A DNA stretch of 64,000 nucleotides, taken from Stenotrophomonas lactitubi (GTDB lineage Bacteria > Pseudomonadota > Gammaproteobacteria > Xanthomonadales > Xanthomonadaceae). A program made the position numbers and the translations under genes. Each line of letters begins with the position of its first letter. Position 1 is the stretch's first letter. The stretch covers positions 1,178,001 through 1,242,000 of the forward strand of contig NZ_PHQX01000001.1 in NCBI RefSeq assembly GCF_002803515.1. Direction: 5' to 3'. The notes under the pieces were generated by a model, which worked only from the letters and a program-made list of their open reading frames with translations, ran no database searches and had not been told where the DNA came from. This document shows positions 50,339-58,648 of this stretch, in pieces.

Positions 50339-52447
50339 TCAGCCGTGTTCGAAGCGCAACGGTGCGGTGCCCATGGCGGGGTCGCTCGTACCAGGACGGC
50401 CATCTTCGGCACGGCCGGCCAGGCGTTGCTCGACGCCCTCCGAACGCACGATCAGGTCGTACCAGCCTGCGGTCGGTGTCGGGTCCCAGGCCAGTACGGT
50501 TTCCGCGCCGGCCACCAGCTGCAGTTCCTGTACCGGCATGTGGCCCGCGTAGGCGCCGCCCTGCACCTTGACCCTGCGCGCTGAAGGCGATGGATTGCGC
50601 AGCACCAGCCGCAGCTGGCCGTCCGCGCGTTCCACCTGTGCATACAGCGGCGCGAGCGTGCCCGCGCCGCGATAGTGGCGATGGAACCCATTCGGCCCCA
50701 GCAGCCAGAGGTCGTAACGACCCTGTGCATCCAGCGGCCAACGATCCTGCAACGGGGCACCCGGTACTACGGTGTAACGGCGCGGGATGGCGTCCAGCTG
50801 CAAGCGGTCGTAGACATGCAGCACGGCCGTGGCGCCATCGCTGGCCAGCTGCAGGGTGAGGCCCTCGCCATCCACCGACGTGGCCTGCACCTGCGGCCGA
50901 TAGGGCAGTGCCCGCGCCGGACGCACGCCCGGCTCCTGGCGGGCCGGATGCAGGCCATCGGGCAGCGCAGGCACGGTGCGGCCGGGCAGGGCGGCGGCGC
51001 GCGCTGCGACGGCGGTGACATCCGGCAGCGCCTTGACGAAGGGGCGGGTGTCGCGCTGGGCGAAGTCGAAGGCGTTGCTGAGATCACCGCAGACCGCACG
51101 CCGCCACAGCGAGATGTCCGGCGCGGTCACGCCGAAGCGACGCTCGATCAGGCGCAGCACCGAGGTGTGGTCGTAGACCTGCGAGTCGACCCAGCCGCCA
51201 CGGCTCCACGGCGAAATCACATACAACGGGACACGCGGGCCGAGACCATAGGGGCGGCCGCGCAGCTCGGCGGCATCGTATTTCCCGTCGCCCGGTGCCG
51301 GGTTGCGGTGGTACTCGCCCTCGGTGCTGACCGCCGATGCACCGGCCCAGCCATCGCCAAGCGGAGAGGGCGGTGCCGGCGGCGGTACATGGTCGAAGAA
51401 GCCATCGTTCTCATCGAACATCAACAGCAGGGCGGTGCGGCTCCAGACCTCGGGATCGGCGGTCAATGCATCAAGCAGGCGCGCGGTATAGGCGGCGCCC
51501 TGCGCGGGGCTGGACGGCCCCGGATGCTCGCTGCCGGCCGCATCGGCGATGATGAAACTGACCTGCGGCAGGCGGCCGCTGACCGCGTCCTCGCGCAGCT
51601 GCGCCAGACCACGGGTACTGACGCCGCGTGCGCGCAGCTCCGGGTCATGCCCCGGGTCGCCGCGATGCGCCTGGCGGAAGGCCTCGAACCCGGCCAGCGG
51701 GTTGTCGGTGAAGTTGTCGGCCATGTCCTGGTAGATCTGCCAGGACACGCCGGCCTGCTGCAGCCGCTCGACATAGCTGGTCCAGCGATATGACTCCGGA
51801 TAGCCGCCCTGCTCGGGGAAATTGTCGTGCGAATTGGCGATCACCGGGCCGCCTGCGCGGGCCTGGGCATCGTTGTGGCCGGTCCACAGGAACACGCGGT
51901 TCGGGTTGGTGCCGGCCTGCATCGCGCAGTGGTAGGCATCGCAGAGGGTGAACGCATCGGCCAGGGCGAACTGGAACGGCATGTCGCTGCGCTGGAAGTA
52001 GCCCATCGAATGGTTCTGCTTGGCCTTGGGCCAGTGCGCCATGCGTCCGTGGTCCCACGCCTGCTGTGCGTCAGGCCAGGTGTGGGGCGTGCCTTCCACC
52101 CGCATGTAGCCGAAGTGCGCAGCGGTATCCAATGGGAAGGGGGCGATCGCGCGTTGCCCACTGGCGTCGGGCTGCAGCCACAGGCTGCGCGGGCGGTCGC
52201 TGCCAGGCAGGGGCGACGCTGGGGCCACGAAGCGGTCGCCGAAACCACGAACGCCCGGCAGGGTGCCGAAGTAGTGGTCGAACGAACGGTTCTCCTGCAT
52301 GAACACCACGATGTGCTGCAGGTCCTGCAGGCTGCGCGTGCGTGAGGCGGGGGCGATCGCTGCCGCCCGGGCGATGCTGGGCAGCAGCGGCGAAAGGCCG
52401 GCGGCGACGCCGGCCTGCAACAGTCGGCGTCGGCCGGTATCGGTCAC
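50339..52447 (-). CDS. Phosphocholine-specific phospholipase C, Tat-exported
   Basis: The 702-residue protein starts at a GTG. A Tat signal (DTGRRRLLQAGVAAGLSPLLP) leads into the phosphoesterase domain with the family hallmark FMQENRSFDHYFGTLPGVRGF (about 49-69), HSDNFPEQ-type and MFDENDGFFDHVPPP metal-binding motifs. Two C-terminal DUF756 domains (about 490-700) are typical of PlcH/PlcN. It would release phosphocholine from phosphatidylcholine or sphingomyelin outside the cell. It lies 10 bp after a TonB-dependent receptor gene on the same strand, which suggests shared expression and linked uptake. Confidence 0.92.
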   Translation of the reverse strand: MTDTGRRRLLQAGVAAGLSPLLPSIARAAAIAPASRTRSLQDLQHIVVFMQENRSFDHYFGTLPGVRGFGDRFVAPASPLPGSDRPRSLWLQPDASGQRAIAPFPLDTAAHFGYMRVEGTPHTWPDAQQAWDHGRMAHWPKAKQNHSMGYFQRSDMPFQFALADAFTLCDAYHCAMQAGTNPNRVFLWTGHNDAQARAGGPVIANSHDNFPEQGGYPESYRWTSYVERLQQAGVSWQIYQDMADNFTDNPLAGFEAFRQAHRGDPGHDPELRARGVSTRGLAQLREDAVSGRLPQVSFIIADAAGSEHPGPSSPAQGAAYTARLLDALTADPEVWSRTALLLMFDENDGFFDHVPPPAPPSPLGDGWAGASAVSTEGEYHRNPAPGDGKYDAAELRGRPYGLGPRVPLYVISPWSRGGWVDSQVYDHTSVLRLIERRFGVTAPDISLWRRAVCGDLSNAFDFAQRDTRPFVKALPDVTAVAARAAALPGRTVPALPDGLHPARQEPGVRPARALPYRPQVQATSVDGEGLTLQLASDGATAVLHVYDRLQLDAIPRRYTVVPGAPLQDRWPLDAQGRYDLWLLGPNGFHRHYRGAGTLAPLYAQVERADGQLRLVLRNPSPSARRVKVQGGAYAGHMPVQELQLVAGAETVLAWDPTPTAGWYDLIVRSEGVEQRLAGRAEDGRPGTSDPAMGTAPLRFEHG

Positions 52448-52457
52448 AGGGTCACAC

Positions 52458-54836
52458 TCACAAGTCCACGCGGAAGGAGATGCCGACGGTGCGCGGGGCG
52501 CCGATGAAGGCGTTGTCGCGGCCGTCCACCCCTGCAAGATAGCGCTTGTCGGTCAGGTTGCTCACCACCAGGTTGGCGCCCATCCCCTTCAGGCGCGGCG
52601 ACAGGGCCTGCAGGTCGAAACCGATGTTGGCGTTGAACACGGTGGCCGAAGGCAGCTTGTTGACGTTGGCCGCATCCAGGTAGCGCTCGCCGAGGTAGCG
52701 ACCGGACAGGCCGAAGTTCCAGCTCTCACCCTGCCAGTCGGCCGACACCACCAGGATCTGCTCGGGCTGGCCGATCACCTTGGCGCCGTCGACGATGCCC
52801 AGCTGCCTGTCGCGCGCGTCGTTGCCACTGCCCAGGTACTTGGAGCGGTTGTAGGTGTAGGCGGCATTGATGCGCCAGCCATTGTCCCAGCCGTAGCCGA
52901 AGGCCGCTTCCAGGCCGTTGCTCTCCACGCCGCCGAAGTTCTCGTAGACGCCATCGGTCTCGCCGAGGTAGTCGATGCCGCTGACCAGACCGGCCGGCAG
53001 GTAGACGATGCGGTTGTCGAACTTGATGTTGTACAGGGTGACCGAAGCGGTCAGCGGCCAGCGGCTGATGCGCATGCCCAGTTCGATGTTGTCGGCGGTT
53101 TCCGGTTCGACATTGCGGAAGCGCTGCGGATCGGTTTCACCCAACACCCCGGAGGGGATCGCCGCGAAGTTCTGCGAGTAGCCGGCGAACAGCTCCATGC
53201 CCTCCACACCCGGGGCCCAGGTAAAGCCGGTGGACAGCAGCGGATCGGACTTCGAATCGGACTTCACATTCTCGGTGGCGCCGATCACACGGCGACGGGA
53301 CTGGTCGACGAAGAACTGCTTCACGCCGAGGCGCGCGCTGAACGGGCCGAAGCGGGCCACGTCCTCGACGTAGTACATCTGCTCATCGACCTTGTACTTG
53401 TCTTCGAACTGCACCCAGTAGGGCTGGTGGTCGAAGGCGATGTCCTGGCCGACGTTGAGCAGGCGGTGCCAGTCGCGGCGCACGGAACGGTCGAGCTTCT
53501 CCACCCACAGGCCACCGCGGATCGTATTGTCGATCGCGCCGAAGGTCTGCCGCCATTCGACGTCGGCGGTGACGCCCATGCGATCGTTGTCGTAGTGGGA
53601 GTGGCGATAGGACTGTGCGCCCTGCACATTGCCGGCGTAGCAGTTGGGGTCGTACTCGGCGCTGAAGCCGAGTCGCGGCGTGCAGTTGGCCAGACGCTGG
53701 GCGGAACTGCCATCGGGGTTCACGAAGTAGATCTGGCCGCGGTTGCTGCCGCCGTAGACCGTCCTGCCGCCAAGGTATTCCGACTGCGGGCGACCGGCGC
53801 CATCGTCGCTGACATCGGCCAGGTACGGCGGCAGCCAGTCACCGCGGCCCTGCATGCGGTGCCCGTAGGCAGCCATCGAGGCTTTGAAACCGTTGCCGCC
53901 ATCGAACGCCGCGCGCAGGTAGCCGAAGGTGTTCTCGCGCAGTGCGCGCGAACCGGAGCGGTAGTTCTGGTCCAGATACGGAATGCCGGTCAGGGTGCCG
54001 ACCAGGCCGTCGCGGTCCGGGTTGGTGGCGAAGCCCTTCGGTGAAACGCTGGTGTACTCCGGCTCGTCGGCATCGTTGTAGGACAGGTAGCCGGTCAGGG
54101 TCCAGCGGTCCAGTTCGGTGATGAACTTGCCGGCGATGTTGTCGTTGCTGGTGTGACCGGTGCCATCGATCCAGTCATGCACGCGCGCCGACGATGCGCT
54201 GATCCATGCGCGGGTGTGTCCGCCCAGCAGGCCTGTGTCGTAGCGTACGTAGTACTTGCGTGCTTCATTGTCACCGGCACCCACCACCATGCGCAGGCGC
54301 TGTTCCTGCAGTGGATCGCTGGTGAGGAAGTTCAGGGTGCCGCCCAGCGCTTCGTTCGAGCGCGAGGAGATGTCGGCCGTGCCCTGGCTCACCTCCACCG
54401 TTTCCAGATCGAGCGTGTCGATGTAGCGGTTGGCCAGCGAGCCGCCGCCATAACCGGAACCACCATTGGGCAGGCCGTCGATGGTGGTGCCGATCTGCTG
54501 GGTATCGCGGTTGGTGACGAAGCCGCGCATGCTGATCTGCGTGCCCCAGACCGACGAGCCAGTGGCATCGGCTTCGCTGACGACCACGCCGGGCACTTCG
54601 TTGAGCGCGCCATTGACGCTGCTCAGCACGGTCTGCCGGTTCAAGGTTTCCTGGCGCACCGAGGTCTTGGCATAGCTGGTGGCCTGGCCGATCACCTGCA
54701 CCTGGTCCAGGGTCCGCGCGTCGGCGCTTCGCGTATCGGCGGCATCGCCCTGCGGAGCTTCAGCCAGGGCATCCAGTGCGGGAGCAATCAGCAGGGCAAG
54801 CAGCGAGATACGGGGAAAGCGCGCAATCGTTCGCAT
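52458..54836 (-). CDS. TonB-dependent outer-membrane receptor paired with phospholipase C
   Basis: The 792-residue receptor has a signal peptide (about 1-25, ending DALA), a plug (LDQVQVIGQATSYAKTSV, then LNEVPGVVVSEADATGSSVWGTQISMRGF and EALGGTLNFLTSDP) and a 22-strand barrel ending RTVGISFRVDL. No STN domain is present, so it is not a FecI-type transducer. The next gene, 10 bp on, is phospholipase C; a candidate Pho box lies 50 bp upstream of the start. Substrate unknown; a phosphorylated product such as glycerophospho- or choline compounds is an inference from context. Confidence 0.88.
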   Translation of the reverse strand: MRTIARFPRISLLALLIAPALDALAEAPQGDAADTRSADARTLDQVQVIGQATSYAKTSVRQETLNRQTVLSSVNGALNEVPGVVVSEADATGSSVWGTQISMRGFVTNRDTQQIGTTIDGLPNGGSGYGGGSLANRYIDTLDLETVEVSQGTADISSRSNEALGGTLNFLTSDPLQEQRLRMVVGAGDNEARKYYVRYDTGLLGGHTRAWISASSARVHDWIDGTGHTSNDNIAGKFITELDRWTLTGYLSYNDADEPEYTSVSPKGFATNPDRDGLVGTLTGIPYLDQNYRSGSRALRENTFGYLRAAFDGGNGFKASMAAYGHRMQGRGDWLPPYLADVSDDGAGRPQSEYLGGRTVYGGSNRGQIYFVNPDGSSAQRLANCTPRLGFSAEYDPNCYAGNVQGAQSYRHSHYDNDRMGVTADVEWRQTFGAIDNTIRGGLWVEKLDRSVRRDWHRLLNVGQDIAFDHQPYWVQFEDKYKVDEQMYYVEDVARFGPFSARLGVKQFFVDQSRRRVIGATENVKSDSKSDPLLSTGFTWAPGVEGMELFAGYSQNFAAIPSGVLGETDPQRFRNVEPETADNIELGMRISRWPLTASVTLYNIKFDNRIVYLPAGLVSGIDYLGETDGVYENFGGVESNGLEAAFGYGWDNGWRINAAYTYNRSKYLGSGNDARDRQLGIVDGAKVIGQPEQILVVSADWQGESWNFGLSGRYLGERYLDAANVNKLPSATVFNANIGFDLQALSPRLKGMGANLVVSNLTDKRYLAGVDGRDNAFIGAPRTVGISFRVDL

Positions 54837-54885
54837 CGAAACCGGACCTTCAGGGGAGGAAAGTCCGGGAGTGTCGGCAGTGCCG

Positions 54886-54903
54886 ATGACATGGCGGTGA
54901 CGC
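54886..54903 (-). promoter_or_regulatory. Candidate Pho box upstream of the receptor-phospholipase C pair
   Basis: Read on the minus strand, half-sites GCGTCAC and ATGTCAT are separated by CGCC and match 11 of 14 PhoB consensus positions. The site is about 50 bp before the receptor ATG, a usual distance for PhoB activation. Confidence 0.4.
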
Positions 54904-54954
54904 GCAGATGCAGGGAGTGTGTTGTGTGACGGCCGGCAACACCGGCGGCGCTCC

Positions 54955-55881
54955 TCAGTAGCGCGCGTCCTTCGGTTTCGGGTCGCGCGGCCAGTCCTTG
55001 GTCTTGCCGGCGAAGTCCGGGCGCGGCTGGTTGATGAAGTAGCTGGCGATATCCACAGCATCCTGCTCGGGCATCACCTGCTGGCCCAGTGGCGGTTCAC
55101 GGGTCACCGCCGGTGGCATGTTGTGCTTGACGAAGCCTGCGGCCTTGTACAGCCGCGCCATGCCGGCACCGATGTTGAAGCTGTGCTCCCCCCACAACGG
55201 CGGGAACGCGATATCGCCGCTGGCATCGCGCTGACCTTCTCCGTTGTCGCCGTGGCAGGCAGCGCACTGCGCGGCATACAGCGCCTGCCCTCGTATCGGG
55301 TCCGGCGTCAGCGTGCTGTCGATCGGCCCTTCGCTGGGCGCGGCCACGCGTGCACCCTCCGGTACCGGGCGGCTCAGCCACGCCATGTATTCCAGCATCG
55401 CGCGCATCTCCGGTGCGTCCTTCGGCAGCGGTTTGCCGTTCATCGAACGCTGCAGGCAGCCGTTGATGCGCTCGGCCAGACCGATTTCCCTGCCCGGGCG
55501 CGGCATGTAGCGCGGGTAGCTGCCGCCGCCGGTGTTGAAGTAGTGATTGCCGAACGGTCGCTTGCCCTCGGCCATGTGGCAGGAGTTGCAGTTCAGATCG
55601 TTGCCGACGTTGTCCGGCAGCAGGCGTGCGGTCTCGTTGAGCAGGCGACGGCCGAACATCACCGCATCTGCGTTGCCGAGGCTGGCGATCTCTTCGGCAC
55701 TGGGCACGTGGTACTGGCCCACCACCTGGCCGTGGCCGTCGAGGATATCCAGGGTCCTTGCCACCTCCGCATCCAGGTCCGGGTACAGGTGCTGGTACAG
55801 CAGCGTACCGGCACCGGCCAGCAGCACCGCAACCACTGCGCTGGCGACCAACGCTCTGGAACGCTTCTTCGAACGCCTCAT
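54955..55881 (-). CDS. TsdA-like di-heme cytochrome c (thiosulfate dehydrogenase family)
   Basis: The 308-residue protein has an N-terminal signal or anchor helix (residues 10-30), a heme site CNSCH at 98-102, then ERINGCLQRSMNGKPLP, where Cys142 corresponds to the conserved segment that carries the unusual Cys heme ligand region of TsdA enzymes. A second heme CAACH is at 206-210, with a late Met in KHNMPP. The LNCNSCH...YPRYMPRPG order fits the TsdA family, which oxidises thiosulfate to tetrathionate or reverses this. Its ATG overlaps the tri-heme cytochrome gene by 4 bp. Confidence 0.82.
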   Translation of the reverse strand: MRRSKKRSRALVASAVVAVLLAGAGTLLYQHLYPDLDAEVARTLDILDGHGQVVGQYHVPSAEEIASLGNADAVMFGRRLLNETARLLPDNVGNDLNCNSCHMAEGKRPFGNHYFNTGGGSYPRYMPRPGREIGLAERINGCLQRSMNGKPLPKDAPEMRAMLEYMAWLSRPVPEGARVAAPSEGPIDSTLTPDPIRGQALYAAQCAACHGDNGEGQRDASGDIAFPPLWGEHSFNIGAGMARLYKAAGFVKHNMPPAVTREPPLGQQVMPEQDAVDIASYFINQPRPDFAGKTKDWPRDPKPKDARY

Positions 55882-57224
55882 TGCGCCGTCTCCTGCGGGA
55901 CCACATGCACCGGCTTGTCACGCACTACCCGGCGCATGCGCGCCACGTCCAGTTCACTGACCGCACTGGCCTGGTTGCCCCAGCTGTTGCGGATGAAGGT
56001 GAGGATGTCGGCGAGCTGCGCATTGGGCAGTTGCTCGAAGCCCGGCATGGTGAATGCCATCCGGTCATGCGGCGTGTGCGGTGTGCGTCCACCGATCAGG
56101 GTTACCTGCACCAGCGAGCTGGGATCGTCGGCGAACACGATGGAGTTGCCGGCCAGGGCAGGGTAGATCCGTGGCATGCCACGGCCATCTGCACGATGGC
56201 AGGCCTGGCAGTGTTCGGCGTAGGCCAGCGAACCGGCCACCCGATAGTCGCCGCCGCGCAGTGCGGCGGTGGTGGTGTCGCTGCCCGGCGTCCACTGCGC
56301 GCTGCGGCCTACCCGTGCTGGCAGCTGCTTCAGATACCGCGCCATCGCCAGCAGATCGGCGTCGGACAGGTACTGCGTGCTGTGCTCGACCACATCGGCC
56401 ATACCACCGAAGGCCGCGGAACGATCGGTACGGCCGGTGCGCAGGAACTCGACGATCTCGGCTTCGCTCCAGCTGGCGAGGCCAGTTGATTCGTTGCGCA
56501 GGTTCTTCGCATACCAGCCTTCCAGCACCGATCCGGACAGGAACTGGCGGCTGCCGTCATCGGCCATCGCTTTTTCCTGGAAGGCCAGCCCGCGTGGGGT
56601 ATGGCACGCGCCGCAATGGGCCAGGCCTTCGACCAGTTCGGCGCCGCGTTGCTGGCCGGCATCCAGGGTTGGATCAGGGATGAAACTGCGCGGGCGCGCG
56701 AACAGCAGCTGCCACCAGGCAAGCGGCCAGCGCATGTTGGCCGGCCATGGAATGGTGCTGTCAGCGTTGTCCTGCCGGACCGGCTGCACTGCGCCCATGA
56801 AGTAGGCATACAGCGCCTTGATCTCGGCATCGCTGGCGATCACGTACGAGGCGTAGGGCATTGCCGGATACAGCGGCTGGCCGTCATGGCGGATGCCACG
56901 CCGCACCGCGCGCTCGAAATCCGCATAGTCGTACGCGCCGATGCCGGTATCCGGGTCCGGGGTGATGTTGGTCGAATACAGCGTGCCCATCGGTGTCTGC
57001 ATGCCAAGCCCACCGGCGAAGGGCTTGCCGCCGGGTGCGGTATGGCAGGCGGCGCAGTCGGCGGCACGCGATAGATACCGGCCCTGCTCGATCAGGGTCG
57101 GGTCGTGGATATCGACCTCGGCCTGTTGCCGTGGGGCGAACCAGTACGGTGTGCTGCGGGCGATGCCGTAGGCGGCGGCCAATGTGGCGGCCAAGGCAAT
57201 GGCGAGCTTGAGCGGGGTGCGCAT
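55878..57224 (-). CDS. Tri-heme cytochrome c, dehydrogenase-subunit type
   Basis: The 448-residue protein has a signal or anchor helix (about 5-24) and three CxxCH sites: CAACH at 57-61, CGACH at 204-208 and CQACH at 339-343. It matches the cytochrome subunit of membrane alcohol and gluconate dehydrogenases (MGTLYSTNITPDPDTGIG and FMGAVQPV are typical), but no dehydrogenase gene is near. Its partner here is the TsdA-like cytochrome, so it may be the electron acceptor of that enzyme. An FNR/Anr-type box lies 35 bp upstream. The start at 57224 gives the helix directly; longer frames run through the box. Confidence 0.87.
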   Translation of the reverse strand: MRTPLKLAIALAATLAAAYGIARSTPYWFAPRQQAEVDIHDPTLIEQGRYLSRAADCAACHTAPGGKPFAGGLGMQTPMGTLYSTNITPDPDTGIGAYDYADFERAVRRGIRHDGQPLYPAMPYASYVIASDAEIKALYAYFMGAVQPVRQDNADSTIPWPANMRWPLAWWQLLFARPRSFIPDPTLDAGQQRGAELVEGLAHCGACHTPRGLAFQEKAMADDGSRQFLSGSVLEGWYAKNLRNESTGLASWSEAEIVEFLRTGRTDRSAAFGGMADVVEHSTQYLSDADLLAMARYLKQLPARVGRSAQWTPGSDTTTAALRGGDYRVAGSLAYAEHCQACHRADGRGMPRIYPALAGNSIVFADDPSSLVQVTLIGGRTPHTPHDRMAFTMPGFEQLPNAQLADILTFIRNSWGNQASAVSELDVARMRRVVRDKPVHVVPQETAQ

Positions 57225-57258
57225 GCTGGCACTGTGGCCATTCGTGCGAAGGCGTTCA

Positions 57259-57272
57259 TTGATCCGGATCAA
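57259..57272 (-). promoter_or_regulatory. FNR/Anr-type operator before the cytochrome operon
   Basis: TTGATCCGGATCAA is a perfect match to the FNR/Anr consensus TTGAT-N4-ATCAA. Its centre is about 41 bp before the first codon of the tri-heme cytochrome gene, the class II activator distance if transcription starts near the ATG. Oxygen-limited induction is inferred. Confidence 0.8.
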
Positions 57273-57407
57273 TGCTTTGGCCGGTCGCTACATTGTGACA
57301 AGCTGAATCGATCCTGCGCTGTCATCAACCCGTCATCCAGCTGCGATAGATGGCGTCGGGCGCGACCGCTAATCTGCCACGCTGTCGCACTTTTCCCCTG
57401 ACTGCCC

Positions 57408-58559
57408 ATGAAGCGCCTGCTGCTGCTTTTGCTGGCGTGCGCCGGCCTGTGGCTGGCTGCATGCTCTTCTTCGATGACCGCCTCGTCCACCTCGCTCAGC
57501 GACCGCCTGATCGCGCCCGGTGGCGTTTCGACCCTGCTTGATCAGCCGCGTATCGCCGCAGCGGTGGCTGCGTTGCCGAACCGGCATGGTTTCGCTGCGG
57601 GCCGTGATGGCGTGCCGATCTTCTGGCGTGCTTTCGACCCGGGCGACTATGGCGCGCGCTACCACTACCTGCCGCAGCAGCACCAGAACGGCCTGCCGCT
57701 GGATACCGGGCTGAGCCTGGCGGTACCGCAGCCGTTCCGCGCGCAGGCGCCGCGTGGCACCGTGGTGCTGCTGCACGGCTGGATGATGAACGGCGATTCG
57801 ATGCTGCCGTGGTCGCTGCAGCTGGCCGAGTCGGGCTACCGCGTGGTCACCCTGGACCTGCGCAACCATGGCCAGTCCGGCGCCGGCCCCTCCGGCTACG
57901 GCACCTATGAATCGGACGATGTGGTGGATGTCATCGCTGCGCTGCGCGCGCGCGGCGAAGTGACTGGCCCGCTGTACCTGTTCGGCGTTTCCTATGGCGC
58001 TGCCACCGCACTGTTCACCGCCGACAAGCTGGGCGACCAGGTTGCCGGCGTGGTGGCGATGGAATCGTTCGCCAATGCCGGCGTAGCGATCCGCACCATG
58101 ATTCCGCATCTGATGGCCCTGCAGCCGGAAGGCTTGAAGGCACAGGCCATCGCTTCGTATGCACGCTGGCGCTACGGCGGCCAGGACATCAACCAGGTGG
58201 TGGCCGCCGCCAGCCGCCGCATCGACGTGGACCTGGACCAGGTGGACGTGGCACGCGCGCTGGCCGATACCCGTGCCTGCGTGCTGCTGCTGCACGGGCA
58301 GGGCGACCAGCACATTCCGGTCAGCCAGGGGCGTGCGCTGGCACAGGCCAACCCGCGTGCGCACTACATCGAGATGCGCGGCGAAGATCACATCACCCTG
58401 CCGCTGCGGCTGGACCTGCTGGCCGGCGTGGTGGATGACTGGATGGCGCGGGACGAGCACCACCCGAAGTCCGCGTGCCCAGCGCCCCAATTGCCCGCAC
58501 AGGCCGAGTGGCTGGTGCACGGCGTCGATGCACCGGCAAAGACCCCAGCGCGCAGCTGA
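57408..58559 (+). CDS. Alpha/beta hydrolase lipoprotein
   Basis: The 383-residue protein has a lipobox LAAC (Cys19), so it is a lipoprotein. The hydrolase core shows the VVLLHGWMMNGDSM oxyanion strand-loop, TLDLRNHGQSG, and the nucleophile elbow GVSYGAATAL with Ser at about 192. A late Asp in LLHGQGDQHIP and His in GEDHITLP complete a triad. Esterase or lipase activity is likely; substrate unknown. It is divergent from the cytochrome operon, sharing the 183-bp gap with the FNR-type box, and is followed by a long inverted repeat. Confidence 0.85.
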   Translation: MKRLLLLLLACAGLWLAACSSSMTASSTSLSDRLIAPGGVSTLLDQPRIAAAVAALPNRHGFAAGRDGVPIFWRAFDPGDYGARYHYLPQQHQNGLPLDTGLSLAVPQPFRAQAPRGTVVLLHGWMMNGDSMLPWSLQLAESGYRVVTLDLRNHGQSGAGPSGYGTYESDDVVDVIAALRARGEVTGPLYLFGVSYGAATALFTADKLGDQVAGVVAMESFANAGVAIRTMIPHLMALQPEGLKAQAIASYARWRYGGQDINQVVAAASRRIDVDLDQVDVARALADTRACVLLLHGQGDQHIPVSQGRALAQANPRAHYIEMRGEDHITLPLRLDLLAGVVDDWMARDEHHPKSACPAPQLPAQAEWLVHGVDAPAKTPARS

Positions 58560-58567
58560 GCCTTCAA

Positions 58568-58643
58568 AAAAGGGGACGGAGGGGATTAAGTCGCATTCGG
58601 CCTGCTAGTGCAGGAAACGACTTAATCCCCTCCGTCCCCTTTT
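58568..58643. repeat. Long inverted repeat with 26-bp perfect arms
   Basis: Arms 58568-58593 and 58618-58643 (AAAAGGGGACGGAGGGG... and its complement) pair perfectly around a 24-nt loop that itself holds CCTGC-TAGT-GCAGG. Poly-A and poly-T ends make it a bidirectional terminator between the convergent hydrolase and MFS genes. From memory, this sequence type is repeated in xanthomonad genomes. Confidence 0.8.
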
Positions 58644-58648
58644 CTTCT

